This document shows positions 30,611 through 41,781 of a DNA stretch of 64,000 nt, in pieces (position 1 is the stretch's first letter; each line of letters begins with the position of its first letter). This DNA comes from Aurantiochytrium sp. KH105. Taxonomy: Eukaryota; Sar; Bigyra; Thraustochytrida; Thraustochytriidae. The notes under the pieces are model-generated. The model was not told where the DNA came from, ran no database searches, and saw only the letters and a list, made by a program, of their open reading frames with translations. The DNA lies in contig BGKB01000180.1 in the NCBI GenBank assembly GCA_003116975.1, positions 1 through 64,000 on the forward strand. Reading direction: 5' to 3'. The position numbers and the translations under genes were made by a program.

Positions 30611-32143
30611 CCGCTGCCGTGCGGACGGGTCGATCGCAATCCAGTTTTGGCAGGTCCTGGACTGCCGAGACTAGCCGAGCGTCTGACTCTGGACTCGACT
30701 GACCGCGCGTGCAGCGCAGACGAGGCATCGTCAGCGCAGCCGTGCGTCGCGTGGGCGGTGTAGGAACTTGGACGCTGGCAGTGGCAAGCCAAGGTAGAAG
30801 CCGAGTCGGAAGAAGATGGCATGCGAGGCAAAGAAAGATGTGAATGCAATAGAAGCTCATTCGCAGCGCAGCAGCAGCAACAACCACAGTTGTTGTCTAC
30901 GCCAATCGCAAGTACCACGTTCAAGGCGCAACGGCGGTATATAGCGCGTGTCCTCACGGGCTGCTGTTCTGCAGCGCGTGCAGTGCGCGCGCTGCCTCGC
31001 TTGCTCGCTCGCTCGCTAGTTCCCGGAGCTACACGTGGTGGTGGGTGGGAGGTGCTGCACTGCACTGTGCTGTGTTGTGCAAGCGCGCCTGGGCCGCGCG
31101 CTGGTGTGCGTGAGTGAGGGTGGCAGTTGGGCCGGGTGTTTGTTTGTTTGTTTTTGTAATCGCGCCTGACTCATGTACTCTAAATCCTAGATCGTCCCGT
31201 AAGACCGTGAAGCACCGCGAAAGTGGCTTGGCTGCATGAAGTGCGAAGGGCGGGGTCGGCCTGCGTCAGGCAGTGAGCGCGACAGTGAGGGTTGAACGGG
31301 GGGAAGAGGGGAAGGAGAAGGGGGGAGAGGGGCTTCAGCGGTTTGCCATCCACTCAACGACTGGCTCGCCGGGCTGCAGCGCCTGCATACCGTGTAGCAG
31401 CAGCAGCAGCAGAGTTAGCGGTGCTTCCTTCAAGGGCAGTGCAGCAGGACAAAAAGGTGTGCACCGCCGTTTATTTTGCCGATCCCACACTTTGGTGACA
31501 CTGCGCACGCGCGCAAACCAACCGTGCGGTCGGCTGCGGCCCGGCCACGGTCTCGCCGCCTCCCTCCCACGCGATCATCGATTGATCGACCGGCCGACCG
31601 CCCAACCGACGGTGGCCGCACGCGCGCTGGTTGAGGGGCGGCGTGACTCGGAGCTCTGCGGCGCGATGAGAAAGGGGCCGAGCGGAGTCTCCTCTTGCTG
31701 GTTGGGAGCTCCGAGAGCGCTTTGCCTTCGGCAGGGGCGCTTCCCTCGCTGACCTCACCTCGTTCGACTCTCGTCCGACGATCAATCGACTGGGAAAGGT
31801 GACGAGGAGAGAATAGGCAAACGCAAGCACTATACATGGAAAGCACAGAAGGCACAAAGTTCAGTATGAGCAAAGAAAAGGACCTCTGTTCGTATCGAAT
31901 ACAGCGCGAGCCGAAGCTGTTGGTCTGACAAGAAGCAGAGAGAGAGGAATACGTTGGTCTTTCGAGCGAGGAGAGACTCTATCCGTGTTTCGCTCATGTA
32001 CTTGGACGTAATGGGTCTATGCTGAGCAGCAGCAGAGCCCCGCGAGAATGGGTCCAGCGAGAATGGGCGCCTATCCTGACCGCGTGGAGAAAACATTCTA
32101 CCCACCCGGCTCAGAACCACTTTCAATTCCGGATCATTGAGAG
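30473..32143. other. Intergenic region upstream of WS/DGAT copy C, no gene recognised
   Basis: 1.7 kb holding the copy C promoter. Besides the GGCA array it contains a GTTT run at about 31138-31156, GCA units at about 30868-30880 and at 31397-31411, and otherwise unremarkable sequence. No convincing reading frame on either strand. Confidence 0.45.
30561..30612. repeat. Tetranucleotide repeat (GGCA)n upstream of WS/DGAT copy C
   Basis: About 13 GGCA units with one interruption, beginning 89 nt upstream of the ATG at 30472. On the gene strand it reads (TGCC)n, as in the 7TM gene leader. Confidence 0.9.
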
Positions 32144-32806
32144 ATGAACATCGTGAATGCACTGCTACTTGTTCGTTTCCAATGCTCACTCATCGTTGGT
32201 TCTGCTATCAGGAAATCTCGACATGACTGCTATTCGTTTTACGCCAATTTACCTTTCACATATACGACCTCCACCTCCTTTGCAAGCTGTTCATCCATCT
32301 TGACCTACCGGCTCGCAACGGTTGCAGCTTACACGTGCACAAACAAAGTTCTTGCTCCGTATACGGCTACAGCCCGGTCGAGACCACCGTAGTTACAATG
32401 AGAAGCTTAGCTCTCTTCGCGTTCGGATCGAAATGGCCTTTGAAATCATGACTAGCCGCTTTCCGATCGTCGCCCACGGCCTTCCATCCCCGTCTCCGAT
32501 CGCCAACAGGATACCTTCATCGCCATCTGCAGCCTGCACAACTTTCTACGTCGGCGGGTCGCGGCAGATCCATTGGCATACACACAGAGCGTGAGCAAGA
32601 ACGGCACAAACTCGCTCACCGTTCGCCTCATCTCGAAAATGTCCTTGTTGACGATTGAATTGGGTGGACACAGACCTATTGAGAGGCATCATCAGAGGTC
32701 GCGAACGAAAGGCAAGAGAACTGCGCTTTTGAAGGAGCTCGTGAAGGTCTGGCACTTTGATCCTGATCACGAGAGGGGAAAGGTCCTTGTCGAGCAAGCT
32801 CGCTGA
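32144..32806 (+). pseudogene. Decayed PIF/Harbinger-like DDE transposase, 3' portion
   Basis: Three pieces of a DDE_Tnp_4-type transposase appear in order but not in one frame. Frame A around 32313-32390 gives VAAYTCTNKVLAPYTATARS, matching the DNAYxLSxxLLxPY block. Frame B around 32388-32475 gives YNEKLSSLRVRIEMAFEIM followed by TSRF, matching the highly conserved YNxxLSxxRIRIExAFGxLxxRW block. Frame A resumes around 32498 with DTFIAICSLHNFLRRR, matching the LHNF C-terminal block. At least two compensating indels and an in-frame TAG separate them, so it is inactive. The 5' part with the first catalytic Asp residues was not recognised. The neighbouring minus-strand ORF could be a companion gene of the same element. 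Confidence 0.65.
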
Positions 32807-32935
32807 CAGGAAAGGTACCGCCAACGTGGTCAGAAGCGACGCCAACGAGATGCATATGTTAGGAAAGCCAATACGGATACGAGCGTGAGAAGAAGAATGC
32901 AATACAAAGGGTAAATTTTCATTTTGATTATCGCT

Positions 32936-34410
32936 TTACATCAGGTGCGACAGCGTGTCTTCTATTTCCATAAGCATTTTCTGGTAGTGCTCAATAAGAA
33001 TATTGTTGCACTTTTCCTCAGCTTCGAGTAGACGCTGGTGCAAGTTGCCGGCGTGTTCTCTGAGCATTGTGATGCGCCTCGCCTGATCTTTCGCCTGAGC
33101 TCTTTCTCTTCGAAAAGCGAGCTGCTCCTCCCTCTCTGCCTTAGCTTCTCGCATCTTTTTCTCCTCTATCTCTATCTTCATCTCCTCTATCTGTATCATC
33201 ATCTTGATCGCGTCCTTTTCAAACTCGAGACGATTTTCGCCGATGGCAACTCGTCTTTCATAGGCCTCGGAAAGGCCTGCCGACGAGAATGCGGACATTG
33301 GCGATAGAGACCGTCGCGTCTGCTTCGGCGATGGCTCTGCTCCTGTCAGGTCGCACTCCACAAGCTCCTGCACTCGAGAAGCCATTATGCTTGAAACTCG
33401 CGAATGCACACCATGCTCAGTCTCAAGCAGGAGTCTAGCCACATAGATAATAGCTGTTGGGTTCAGTCTAACAACGGACCCGAAATTCGCAACAGATTTG
33501 TTCATCACGGCATCGGAGGAGGCTCCACCATATATCCCGTACACACCATCATCCCCGCCAGTTGCCCCGCTCACATTCATCTCCTCCAAAGTCGACGTAT
33601 TTTGACCACTGTGCTCGAAAGCATCTTGAACAATGCCTACTTCCCTACGCACGTCTCGCAACAGTGATTGTACTTCAGGGCCGGAGACGGGCGCATACGG
33701 CGATGGTGGAGGAGACGTGGGATCAAGCTCACAGTCTATCCGAGCAGGCGGTGCAAAGTTGACGTCATTGACAATTTCCGCCAAAAGCATCCAAGGGGTC
33801 TCGCCCCGGGAAATGACCATCTGCCGCCGATTGAGAGCTCCCATAGAAAGACCCTTGTACACCCTACCCGATTTCTGTGTGTCGCCAATGATGGCCTCGA
33901 CCATGCGCACGACAAGGTTCCCCATCTCTTCGGACTTGAAATTGCGCATGTTTTTTGTTGTCTCGAGGGTACTCTTGGGCGGCAATTGCTTCAGCCGACG
34001 AAGGGCCTTCATGGATCCAGCCGGCACTTCGAAGGAACCCCATGCGTTCTCAGCGGCACGCCTCGTCTCGCTCAGCCAGCGGTCCACCACAAAGCCGTGC
34101 TGGTGCGATGTCGAGGAAGCTCCACGTGCTTCGTTCTCATCAAGGGAGCTGTTCGACGAGACAGAGTCCTCCTCCAGTCTTCGCTTCTTGGAGCGATGGT
34201 CTTCACTATTTGACGACGATGATGACGACGATGACGACGACGACTCCTTTGAGCAGGACCCGCGCGCTGAGCAGGGCCGGCCTGCGCCCCATGCAGCTTT
34301 TTGGCCTCGCGACCACTCTCCTTCGACGGGGGCTCAGGCTCGCTGACGAATCTGAGCTCGACGATTCCTCCCTCGCCGCCCACGCCGTGGGCGCGCTTGT
34401 CGTCGCTCAT
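32936..34410 (-). CDS. Uncharacterised protein, possibly mobile-element-associated; N-terminal frame break
   Basis: Not recognised. The main frame (32936 to about 34260) encodes roughly 440 residues: a Ser-run and basic, NLS-like segment (SEDHRSKKRRLEED), a middle region of unknown fold containing RWLSETRRAAENAWGSFEVP and TPWMLLAEIVNDVNF, a Pro-rich linker, and a C-terminal coiled coil (about the last 110 residues, MKIEIEEKKMREAKAEREEQ and following). This frame has no upstream ATG before a stop. A plausible start, MSDDKRAHGVGGEGG, lies at 34410 in another frame; a short intron of about 50 nt or an indel in the low-complexity GTC run would be needed to join them. Being convergent with a transposase remnant it may be a transposon accessory gene (inference), or a host DNA-binding protein. 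Confidence 0.5.
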
Positions 34411-34531
34411 CCTCGTGCTCGGGTCCTTGGGCATGACGACGATGCTTTGCGTGCACCTGTCCATCCATCCATCCACATGTGTACAACTACACATTCCGCC
34501 ATGGCCGCATGCCGCGAATTTACAGGATGCT

Positions 34532-34655
34532 AGAAGTCGGCGACTTCTCGCTTCGCTTCTGAGACGTTAGAAGTGCCGACTTCTAATGGTCGAAGTCGAC
34601 TTCTCGCTTCTGAGACGTGAAAAGTGCCGACTTCTAGTAGTTGAAGTCGCGGCTT
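34532..34655. repeat. Tandem repeat (51-bp period) built of inverted AGAAGTCG/CGACTTCT motifs
   Basis: The near-palindrome AGAAGTCGGCGACTTCT at 34532-34548 is followed by two related units, each containing GCTTCTGAGACGT then AAGTGCCGACTTCTA; the first starts at 34555 and the second 51 nt later at 34606. CGAAGTCGAC at 34591-34600 and TTGAAGTCGC at 34641-34650 continue the pattern. The array lies at the outer edge of the transposase-containing patch and could be a subterminal repeat or a protein-binding array. Confidence 0.75.
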
Positions 34656-34889
34656 CACGTGTTTGTAAATTCTGGGCTACTGAAAACATAACCAGCATCA
34701 ACGAAAATCTCCTGTGTCTGTTTGATCGGGACGAGGCGACCAAACCTTTTGACGGACGAGCAGGACGAGTACTAATACCTGTTTAGATTGATAATACCTA
34801 GGTTTGCCGTTCAAATCGTGTGTGTGTAGCGATTGATACACGGGAGGGAGGGATGCTGGTTCGAGGAGAGTTTGTGCAAAAGAAAGAGT

Positions 34890-34908
34890 GGTGTTGAGAT
34901 AAAACACC
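34890..34908 (-). promoter_or_regulatory. Histone H3 3' stem-loop
   Basis: On the gene strand: GGTGTTTTATCTCAACACC, a 6-bp stem GGTGTT/AACACC with a 7-nt loop, 144 nt after the H3 stop codon. The same stem with near-identical loop and flanks (CTTGG before, ACCACTCT after) occurs behind H4. By analogy with replication-dependent histone mRNAs it is probably a 3'-end processing or stability element, although the classic metazoan hairpin has a 4-nt loop and a different stem. Confidence 0.7.
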
Positions 34909-35052
34909 AAGGGTTGGTTTTGTTTGCGCTACATTGCTGCAGCGAGTTTGTGCGCGTGCGTTTCGAAAAACAACTTGCGCCTCAGGCGCACCTTGAGAAG
35001 GGCATCTGAATGCGAGAAGGAATCCTCGACTCGTGCGAGCTTGAGGGCGCGC

Positions 35053-36261
<1,209 letters not shown>

Positions 36262-36398
36262 GCGCACCCCCGCGCTCTGCTGCAGGCGTCTCCGCCAGCC
36301 GTGCTCGTTCTTCTGAGCGAGCATCCAAAACCAACGGCAAATCGAAGTCCGAGCGAGCTTCGCGCCGCGCGGCTTTGCCCAAACTCAAACAAACACTT

Positions 36399-36417
36399 GG
36401 TGTTTCATTTCAACACC
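36399..36417 (+). promoter_or_regulatory. Histone H4 3' stem-loop
   Basis: GGTGTTTCATTTCAACACC: same 6-bp GGTGTT/AACACC stem and 7-nt loop as behind H3, 138 nt after the H4 stop codon. Flanks CTTGG and ACCACTCT are also shared. Two of the seven loop bases differ, both pyrimidine changes (TTATCTC in H3, TCATTTC in H4), while the stem is invariant, as expected for a selected RNA structure. Confidence 0.7.
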
Positions 36418-36483
36418 ACTCTCTCATACCGACAATATCCTCTTCCCCTCCTTTTACTTTTCTTGGCTCGCTGCCATTCATCT

Positions 36484-36512
36484 CGTGTAGTTGATACAAC
36501 GTCAACTACACG
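36484..36512 (+). promoter_or_regulatory. Strong hairpin downstream of H4
   Basis: CGTGTAGTTGA and TCAACTACACG pair perfectly over 11 bp around a 7-nt loop (TACAACG). It lies 67 nt beyond the histone-type hairpin. It could be part of 3'-end formation or transcription termination; a weaker, imperfect counterpart may exist beyond the H3 hairpin. Confidence 0.5.
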
Positions 36513-38015
36513 GATGCGCAGCGCAAACTCTAGCTAGCTTTTCTTCTTGATGGATGCTCGCCTATCTCACGGGTGAAAAGTCCTTAACTTTGTACTGCGC
36601 TTTTTTTTATATAAAAAAATGCATACACTTCTTGTTGATCTCCACCGTGATGCTATAACGCCTTCGACTGGCCGTTAGTTAGACTCGCGTGGTTTGGTCG
36701 GCTCGGGAGCTTCGATTGGCGTAAGCGGGCGGTTGCCAGTGCCACGGTGGTTATGTGTGAGTCTTCCTTCGCAGTTTTTATTTCCAGCAGTCAGAACAAG
36801 GAGCGAAATAGTTTTTTCGGTCGAGGGAAGCGCAGGTTTTTATGTAGGTAGGTACTAGCTGCTAATAACCGTGTCCGTATGGTTAGGTTGCCGTGTCATG
36901 GGGCCCTCAGGGAGAGAGCGGACTGGCTGTGAGTGAGCGCGCCACTCTCTCTGTCAGCGTCGCTCTGAGCACAACCGGCATCGACGTCCAGACCGCTGCA
37001 ATCGCGGAAGACGATGTTCTTGCGCCAAACAACAACTCGAGATGTTCTCGTTCGCAGTGTGATTCGTAGGCACAGCGGAACCTCGAAGGATCTTGCTTGC
37101 TTGCTTTACCTGGCAAGCAGCATAGACGCGAGCTTGGCCTTGCTGAGAATCGTCAGACGAAATCTTTCTTGCTCTTTGCTGTGTTTTCAAAGTAAACGTG
37201 ACAATCGCAAGTGTAAGCTGGAGTATGTCTTTTGATTCTCTCACTCTTGCCGACTCAGGGAGCAAGAATGCATGGAGCTCTGGAAAAAGATCTGCAGGCG
37301 GATACTGGAGCTTATTGCAACATCATCCTCGATTGTTAGTCGTGTTTTTATCAAGTTTTGATCAGCCTGGAAAAATTAGCATAAAGCGCTCGACTTGAAG
37401 ACTCAAAGAAGACCGAATCCGAAAAGTAACAGCGAAATTTCGAGCGACGAAACGTTCCTGCCAGGAATCCTAGATTGTTCACCAGGAGCAAGCGCACGCG
37501 CCACCTGCGGCCATCCAGATACTGCTTTGAGTGGGTTGGATAGTGGAAAAATAAAAAACATTTTTTTTTCCCACGCCAAATGGCCCATAAAAGAGCACGT
37601 TCTAGGGACAACGACGTACAAACGGTGTGCGCGCAGGCAGCCGAATCCAGTCTCGCCTGAAAGCACACGCGCTTGTTGGGCCACCCGCTTCCCTTCTATG
37701 CTGCCCTCGCGGGCTGCCTGCATGCCTTGCTCATAGTATTTGCCTGGGTTGGAGAAATGGACTCCTGTGGGAAAAAAAGAAAATTTGCGATGACACCTCT
37801 TGGATTATGCACGCTCGGCGGCAGCCTTGAGAGCGCCGTGCGTTTAGACAATCCGCTAGCGAGGGGGCACGGGCTGTGCACTTTGCACGCGCCGGGTCCA
37901 TCGTGTCCAGCCAGGCTATGCCATCCATCCCTCTTTCGCATCAGCGAGCGACCGGCTTCTTTGAGCGAAAGTAGCCAGGAGTAAGGTAGTGCTAGCAGAG
38001 TCGCGGCCACATCTC

Positions 38016-38022
38016 TATAAAA
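38016..38022 (+). promoter_or_regulatory. TATA-box-like element
   Basis: TATAAAA, about 100 nt upstream of the ATG of the Pro/Thr-rich membrane protein. A clear TATA sequence is otherwise uncommon in this window. Confidence 0.4.
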
Positions 38023-38122
38023 TGGGACACTCTGTGAGGCGCTTAGCTGCGTCCCTCTTACGCATGGGCACAAGCAAGGAATCAACATTGCGACGCACGC
38101 AAAAGCAAGTCAAACCAAAGGC

Positions 38123-38788
38123 ATGGCAAGCAGATCCCTTTTATCTCTCCCAAGCAGACCTAGACGCAGAGACGACGAGTCGAGCTTGCGCGAGAAGATG
38201 CCGCGGGCCGACGTAGAGAATGGCGATGGTCTTCGTTCGCCCATTGCCGATTCGCCTCCTTCCGGAGCGTATGCTCAGGCCAGAGCTGCCCTCTCGGGTA
38301 AAAGCAAAGCGCTTCTCGCCCTCTTTGTTCTTGCTCTCTTTGGCGTCGTTGCGGCGATTGCAGCCACGACAATGAGCGGGAGCAGACTCTCCAGCAATGA
38401 CGGAACCACGCCCGTCAACAATCTCGAGTCAGGATCAGAGCCCACAGAGTCGCCGACCACGGACGGCATCGTCATTAGCCCAGGAGGCGAAGCCACTGTA
38501 GCGCCTTCGACAGTCGAGCCAGAATGGGATTATTACTACAGCACGGACAATACGCCATCCCCGACGGCACAGCCGACGGCACCGACGGTCCCGACGCCAG
38601 AGCCTACCATGGCGCCCACGCCCCCGACGGCGTCGCCGACGCCAGCGCCCACCATGGCGCCCACGCCACCCACACCATCGCCCACGCCGGCACCGACGCT
38701 GGCGCCCACCATGTCGCCCACGCCCAAGCCCACAGATGCGCCCACGCCCAAGCCCACGCCCAAGCCCTCGGGATGGCAACGTGGCTGA
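38123..38788 (+). CDS. Single-pass membrane protein with Pro/Thr-rich ectodomain
   Basis: 221 residues. A basic cytosolic N-terminus (about 60 residues) precedes one hydrophobic segment (KALLALFVLALFGVVAAIAA, about residues 61-81), followed by a Ser/Thr/acidic stalk and about 80 residues of PTPxPT-type repeats (PTPAPTMAPTPPTPSPTPAP and relatives). The topology suggests type II, with the repeat outside the cell and probably heavily O-glycosylated. Similar PT repeats form the linker of the sulfatase in this window. Function unknown; a cell-surface or scale/cell-wall component is plausible. An alternative start at 38198 (MPRADVENG) would shorten the cytosolic part. Confidence 0.7.
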   Translation: MASRSLLSLPSRPRRRDDESSLREKMPRADVENGDGLRSPIADSPPSGAYAQARAALSGKSKALLALFVLALFGVVAAIAATTMSGSRLSSNDGTTPVNNLESGSEPTESPTTDGIVISPGGEATVAPSTVEPEWDYYYSTDNTPSPTAQPTAPTVPTPEPTMAPTPPTASPTPAPTMAPTPPTPSPTPAPTLAPTMSPTPKPTDAPTPKPTPKPSGWQRG

Positions 38789-39309
38789 CCTGTTTGTTGC
38801 TACTCTGATGAATGGCGTCAATGATGATAGTTTAGTATACTGACAGGGCGGTGGCCATGGGGCCGCTTCGTTCTCGTGAACTAAATCCATGGTCAATCTG
38901 TAAACCCTTTTCTTGAGCAAAAACAAAGAGTAGTCACCATCTGTGTTGACATGCAAGCGGTCAGCATGAGCCTGTCACGTTTTTGCTATTTTTAAGAAAT
39001 GGTTTTGGTGGATAAAGACATGTTTGCGAAGCGAAACTAGGCCTAGTGCTCCTTTCGCATTCTTCACTCGCCTTGCGGACGAGTTGCGTGAGAAAAGATA
39101 AAAGAAAAAGCTTGTGTCGCCCGACAATAGATACGTTGTGAGAGGGCGCCCGCGGCGCTCTTTACGTTTCCCTCTTTTTTCCTTTTACTCAATGAGTGAC
39201 GCTGCCAAGTTGATAGGACAAAAAAGATCATCGAAAACGTGAATTTGTTGCGTGGTTGCTGGATCTGTTCTCAATTTTAAAATCCGATCCATCAGTTCAA
39301 GCCGCTAGA
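38789..39309. other. Convergent 3' intergenic region
   Basis: 521 nt between the ends of the PT-rich protein gene (+) and the peroxiredoxin gene (-). No gene seen. Confidence 0.5.
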
Positions 39310-40008
39310 TCAGTCGCGCGGGTCCGGAGTGAATCGCAGGTAGCCCTTGCCCGAGGGGACGTCGACCTTTTCAAATCCCTTGGGGAACTTGGCCGTGGCC
39401 TGCTCGTCCGAAAGCGAAGGGACGACCATAGTCTTCTCCCCGCCCTTCCAGTTCGCAGGGGTCGCCACCGAGTGGTTGGCGGTGAGCTGCAGAGAGTCAA
39501 TGACGCGCACGATCTCGTCAAAGTTGCGGCCCGTCGTGGCAGGGTACAGGAGGCTGAGCGCCAGCTTGAAGGCAGGGTTGACAATGAAGACGGCGCGCGC
39601 GGTAAGAGGGATTCCCTCGGCGTCGAGCTCGGCAGGGTCGAGCATGCCGAGCTTGAGGGCGATTTCACGCTTCTCGTCGGCGATGATGGGGAAGCCAAGG
39701 CCGCCGGAGAGCGACTGGCTCGACTGGATGTCCTCGATCCACTTTTTGTGGCTGTCCACCGGGTCGCAGCTCAGGGCCGCCATTTTCACGCCGCGCTTCT
39801 CAAACTCGGAAAGATACTTGGACACCGTGCCGAGCTCTGTGGTGCAGACCGGAGTAAAGTCGGCTGGGTGCGAAAAGAGAATCGCCCAAGAGTCCTTGGC
39901 GTACTCGGAGAACTTCATCTTACCTTCGGTTGTGTCCGCCTCAAAGTCGGGAAAGGGAAAGCCAAGCTTGGGCGGACCCTGCTGCTCCGAGAGAACCTTG
40001 TCGGCCAT
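39310..40008 (-). CDS. 1-Cys peroxiredoxin (Prx6 type)
   Basis: 232 residues, typical length for the Prx6 subfamily. It reduces hydrogen peroxide and organic hydroperoxides through a peroxidatic cysteine. The active-site motif is HPADFTPVCTTELG with the catalytic Cys at residue 55, and the subfamily markers ALSCDPVDSHKKWIEDI and YPATTGRNFDEIVRVIDSLQ are present; the C-terminal domain (TPANWKGGEKTMVVPSLSDE) is complete. No resolving Cys is apparent and there is no targeting peptide, so a cytosolic enzyme is likely. The ATG at 40008 is the first methionine; the frame extends ten codons upstream to a TTG. Confidence 0.96.
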   Translation of the reverse strand: MADKVLSEQQGPPKLGFPFPDFEADTTEGKMKFSEYAKDSWAILFSHPADFTPVCTTELGTVSKYLSEFEKRGVKMAALSCDPVDSHKKWIEDIQSSQSLSGGLGFPIIADEKREIALKLGMLDPAELDAEGIPLTARAVFIVNPAFKLALSLLYPATTGRNFDEIVRVIDSLQLTANHSVATPANWKGGEKTMVVPSLSDEQATAKFPKGFEKVDVPSGKGYLRFTPDPRD

Positions 40009-41781
40009 CTTTCCTTTGCTCTCGACTGCTCGCTCCAAGTTGCTTGCTCCGGCTCACGTCTGTGCTTGGTCTGCGCAAAGCGTCCCTCGTACGGCGTTAG
40101 TTCCTGACAGCTTGGCAACAAGATACACTCTGCCGACCGACCACTGGTCTTCCGTGCATCATGCGAGAACCTATCCAGCAATCGCGGGACGCTTTTCCCG
40201 CCCGGCTCGACTCTGCTCTGTTCTGCGCTGCGCTGCTCTCGAGAGCGCGAGCGAGCCGACCTCGCCCGCCGCCTGCTGCGCCTTCTGCCTCGCTCTACCT
40301 ACCTGGCTTCGTGATTTCGCGTCCTTCGTCGTTGCGGATCTGCTGCACTGCTGCAGCAAGCTTTGCTCACTGTCTAGTATCTATAAACGAGGAAAGATCG
40401 GGAAAGAGACTGCGAATCCTGCGGGGCGGCATGTAGTCTCCCGCAATCTCGCCATCGGAGGCGTCGATGACGGGCGTCTTCCCCGGCTGGTTTTTGCAAA
40501 TTCTAGCCAGAGGCGCGGCGCCGCGAGTGTCTTTTGCGCGGCAGTGAGGCAGGAGCGTTTTGGAGCACGGTCTTTACGGCCGGAGGAGTTGGGCATCGTG
40601 GTGGAGTTCTGGTAGGTGAACTACGACGTGATGTGCCCGAGCTTTTTGCGTGGAAAAGGGGGGGGGGAGCCGAGCAAGCTCATGGCAGGCCTTGTAAAAG
40701 TCTGCTTCAGGGCTTTTTGCACCCACCATGGCCAGCCATCATCTTGCAGCTCCGCCAGATCGAGCGGTGAACAGCGGGATAGATGCCTGGGTGTATTATA
40801 CTACAAGCAGACGAGCTGAAAGCAGCGACACAACCAGAGCAGCAAGATCATCACGGCCGCGAAGGACGGCGGAAGCGAGGCGAAGATACCTGCGTGTCAG
40901 CGCACGAGGCGGAATTTTGGGCGCGGGGAATGAATTCCGCATCATGCGTGAGGCGGGATTTTGGGCGCGGAAAATGGGCCTCATTGGCGCGCAACGCGAT
41001 AGACTCCGACTACCATCAAACATGCGAGGCAGACCCCGGGTGGCCGCAAGCTACAATCCGCGAGCGCACGCAACGCTGACTCTTAGCCGAGCTCGTTGGC
41101 GGCCGGCAGTGGCGGTGATCTCAGTTTTCGTCGGACTAAATTGACCGGAAATTGTCGCAAGGCCCGAGAAAACTATACACAGATGCTTCGAAACGCAGGC
41201 GCAAGAAGTCAAAAAGCATACGCGTAGGTTGAGACTTTAGAAGTAATGTGATAGCAAGCGCTTCGTCCACGTCTCTTGCATCTCCGCCAATGACGCCGCA
41301 AAACCTTCGAGGAGCCGAGTCTTCCTCCCATTTTTCCGTAGCTTGCTCGGGGGTAAAACCGGACTTACTGTTAGTACCCCACCCCATCCATCGCCCGAAT
41401 CGACGTTCCATTCAGAACGGGGAAATCTCCTTCCTCTCAAGGGCAAGGTCTGTCAATCCCGCTCCCTGCCTCCGCACCGAGGGAGCGGCCGACCACTGAT
41501 TCGCGCGAATAGCTTTTGAAAAAAAAGTTCTGAAAAAAGAATATCCTCCAATAACAGAACTTTCGGGCCCAGTCAAGATTTTATCACAGATTATCCTACG
41601 TCAACGACACGAACCAAAGTATATACTTGCAAATATAGCTTATCCTCGGTTATATCTGCCGGGCTGCCAATGCCAGTGCCGCCGCCGAGGGTGACGGCGA
41701 CGACGACGACGGCGACGGCGACGGCGAGGCGAGGCAAAGGTCGACGAAAACCAAAGGCGCGGTGGGACGCGGCGCGCGAAA
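40009..41781. promoter_or_regulatory. Divergent intergenic region between peroxiredoxin and U2A' genes
   Basis: 1.77 kb, no gene recognised. It contains a 10-nt G run near 40660, and a 27-nt imperfect direct repeat centred on TTTTGGGCGCGG at 40906-40932 and 40950-40976. Confidence 0.45.
40906..40976. repeat. Direct repeat, 27 nt, period 44
   Basis: Two copies of GAGGCGG(A/G)ATTTTGGGCGCGG followed by (G/A)(G/A)AATG, spaced 44 nt apart in the divergent promoter region. The GC box is faintly reminiscent of an E2F-type site but does not match its consensus exactly. Confidence 0.6.

Larger units (their letters stand above)
34411..35052. other. Intergenic region with inverted-motif tandem repeat and histone H3 3' flank
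   Basis: No gene seen. The left part holds a 51-bp repeat unit and the right part the histone H3 3' processing hairpin, both described separately. Confidence 0.55.
36262..38015. other. Intergenic region downstream of H4, no gene recognised
   Basis: 1.75 kb. After the two hairpins described separately there is only an A/T-rich stretch (36600-36625) and short, motif-free reading frames on both strands. Confidence 0.45.

Noticed and set aside
29180-30763. 527-codon plus-strand open frame antisense to WS/DGAT copy C
   Set aside because: Same reason: complement of a conserved gene, no recognisable domains, ends in GGCA repeat.
31273-31752. Small plus-strand gene upstream of the transposase remnant
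   Set aside because: Starts at GTG, contains CAG-repeat-derived Ser run and no conserved segment.
39347-40615. 422-codon plus-strand open frame antisense to the peroxiredoxin
   Set aside because: The opposite strand encodes an unmistakable 1-Cys peroxiredoxin; the plus-strand product is low in motifs.
40906-40976. E2F site in the divergent promoter
   Set aside because: TTTTGGGCGCGG has one extra G relative to the TTTSGCGC consensus; kept only as a direct repeat.
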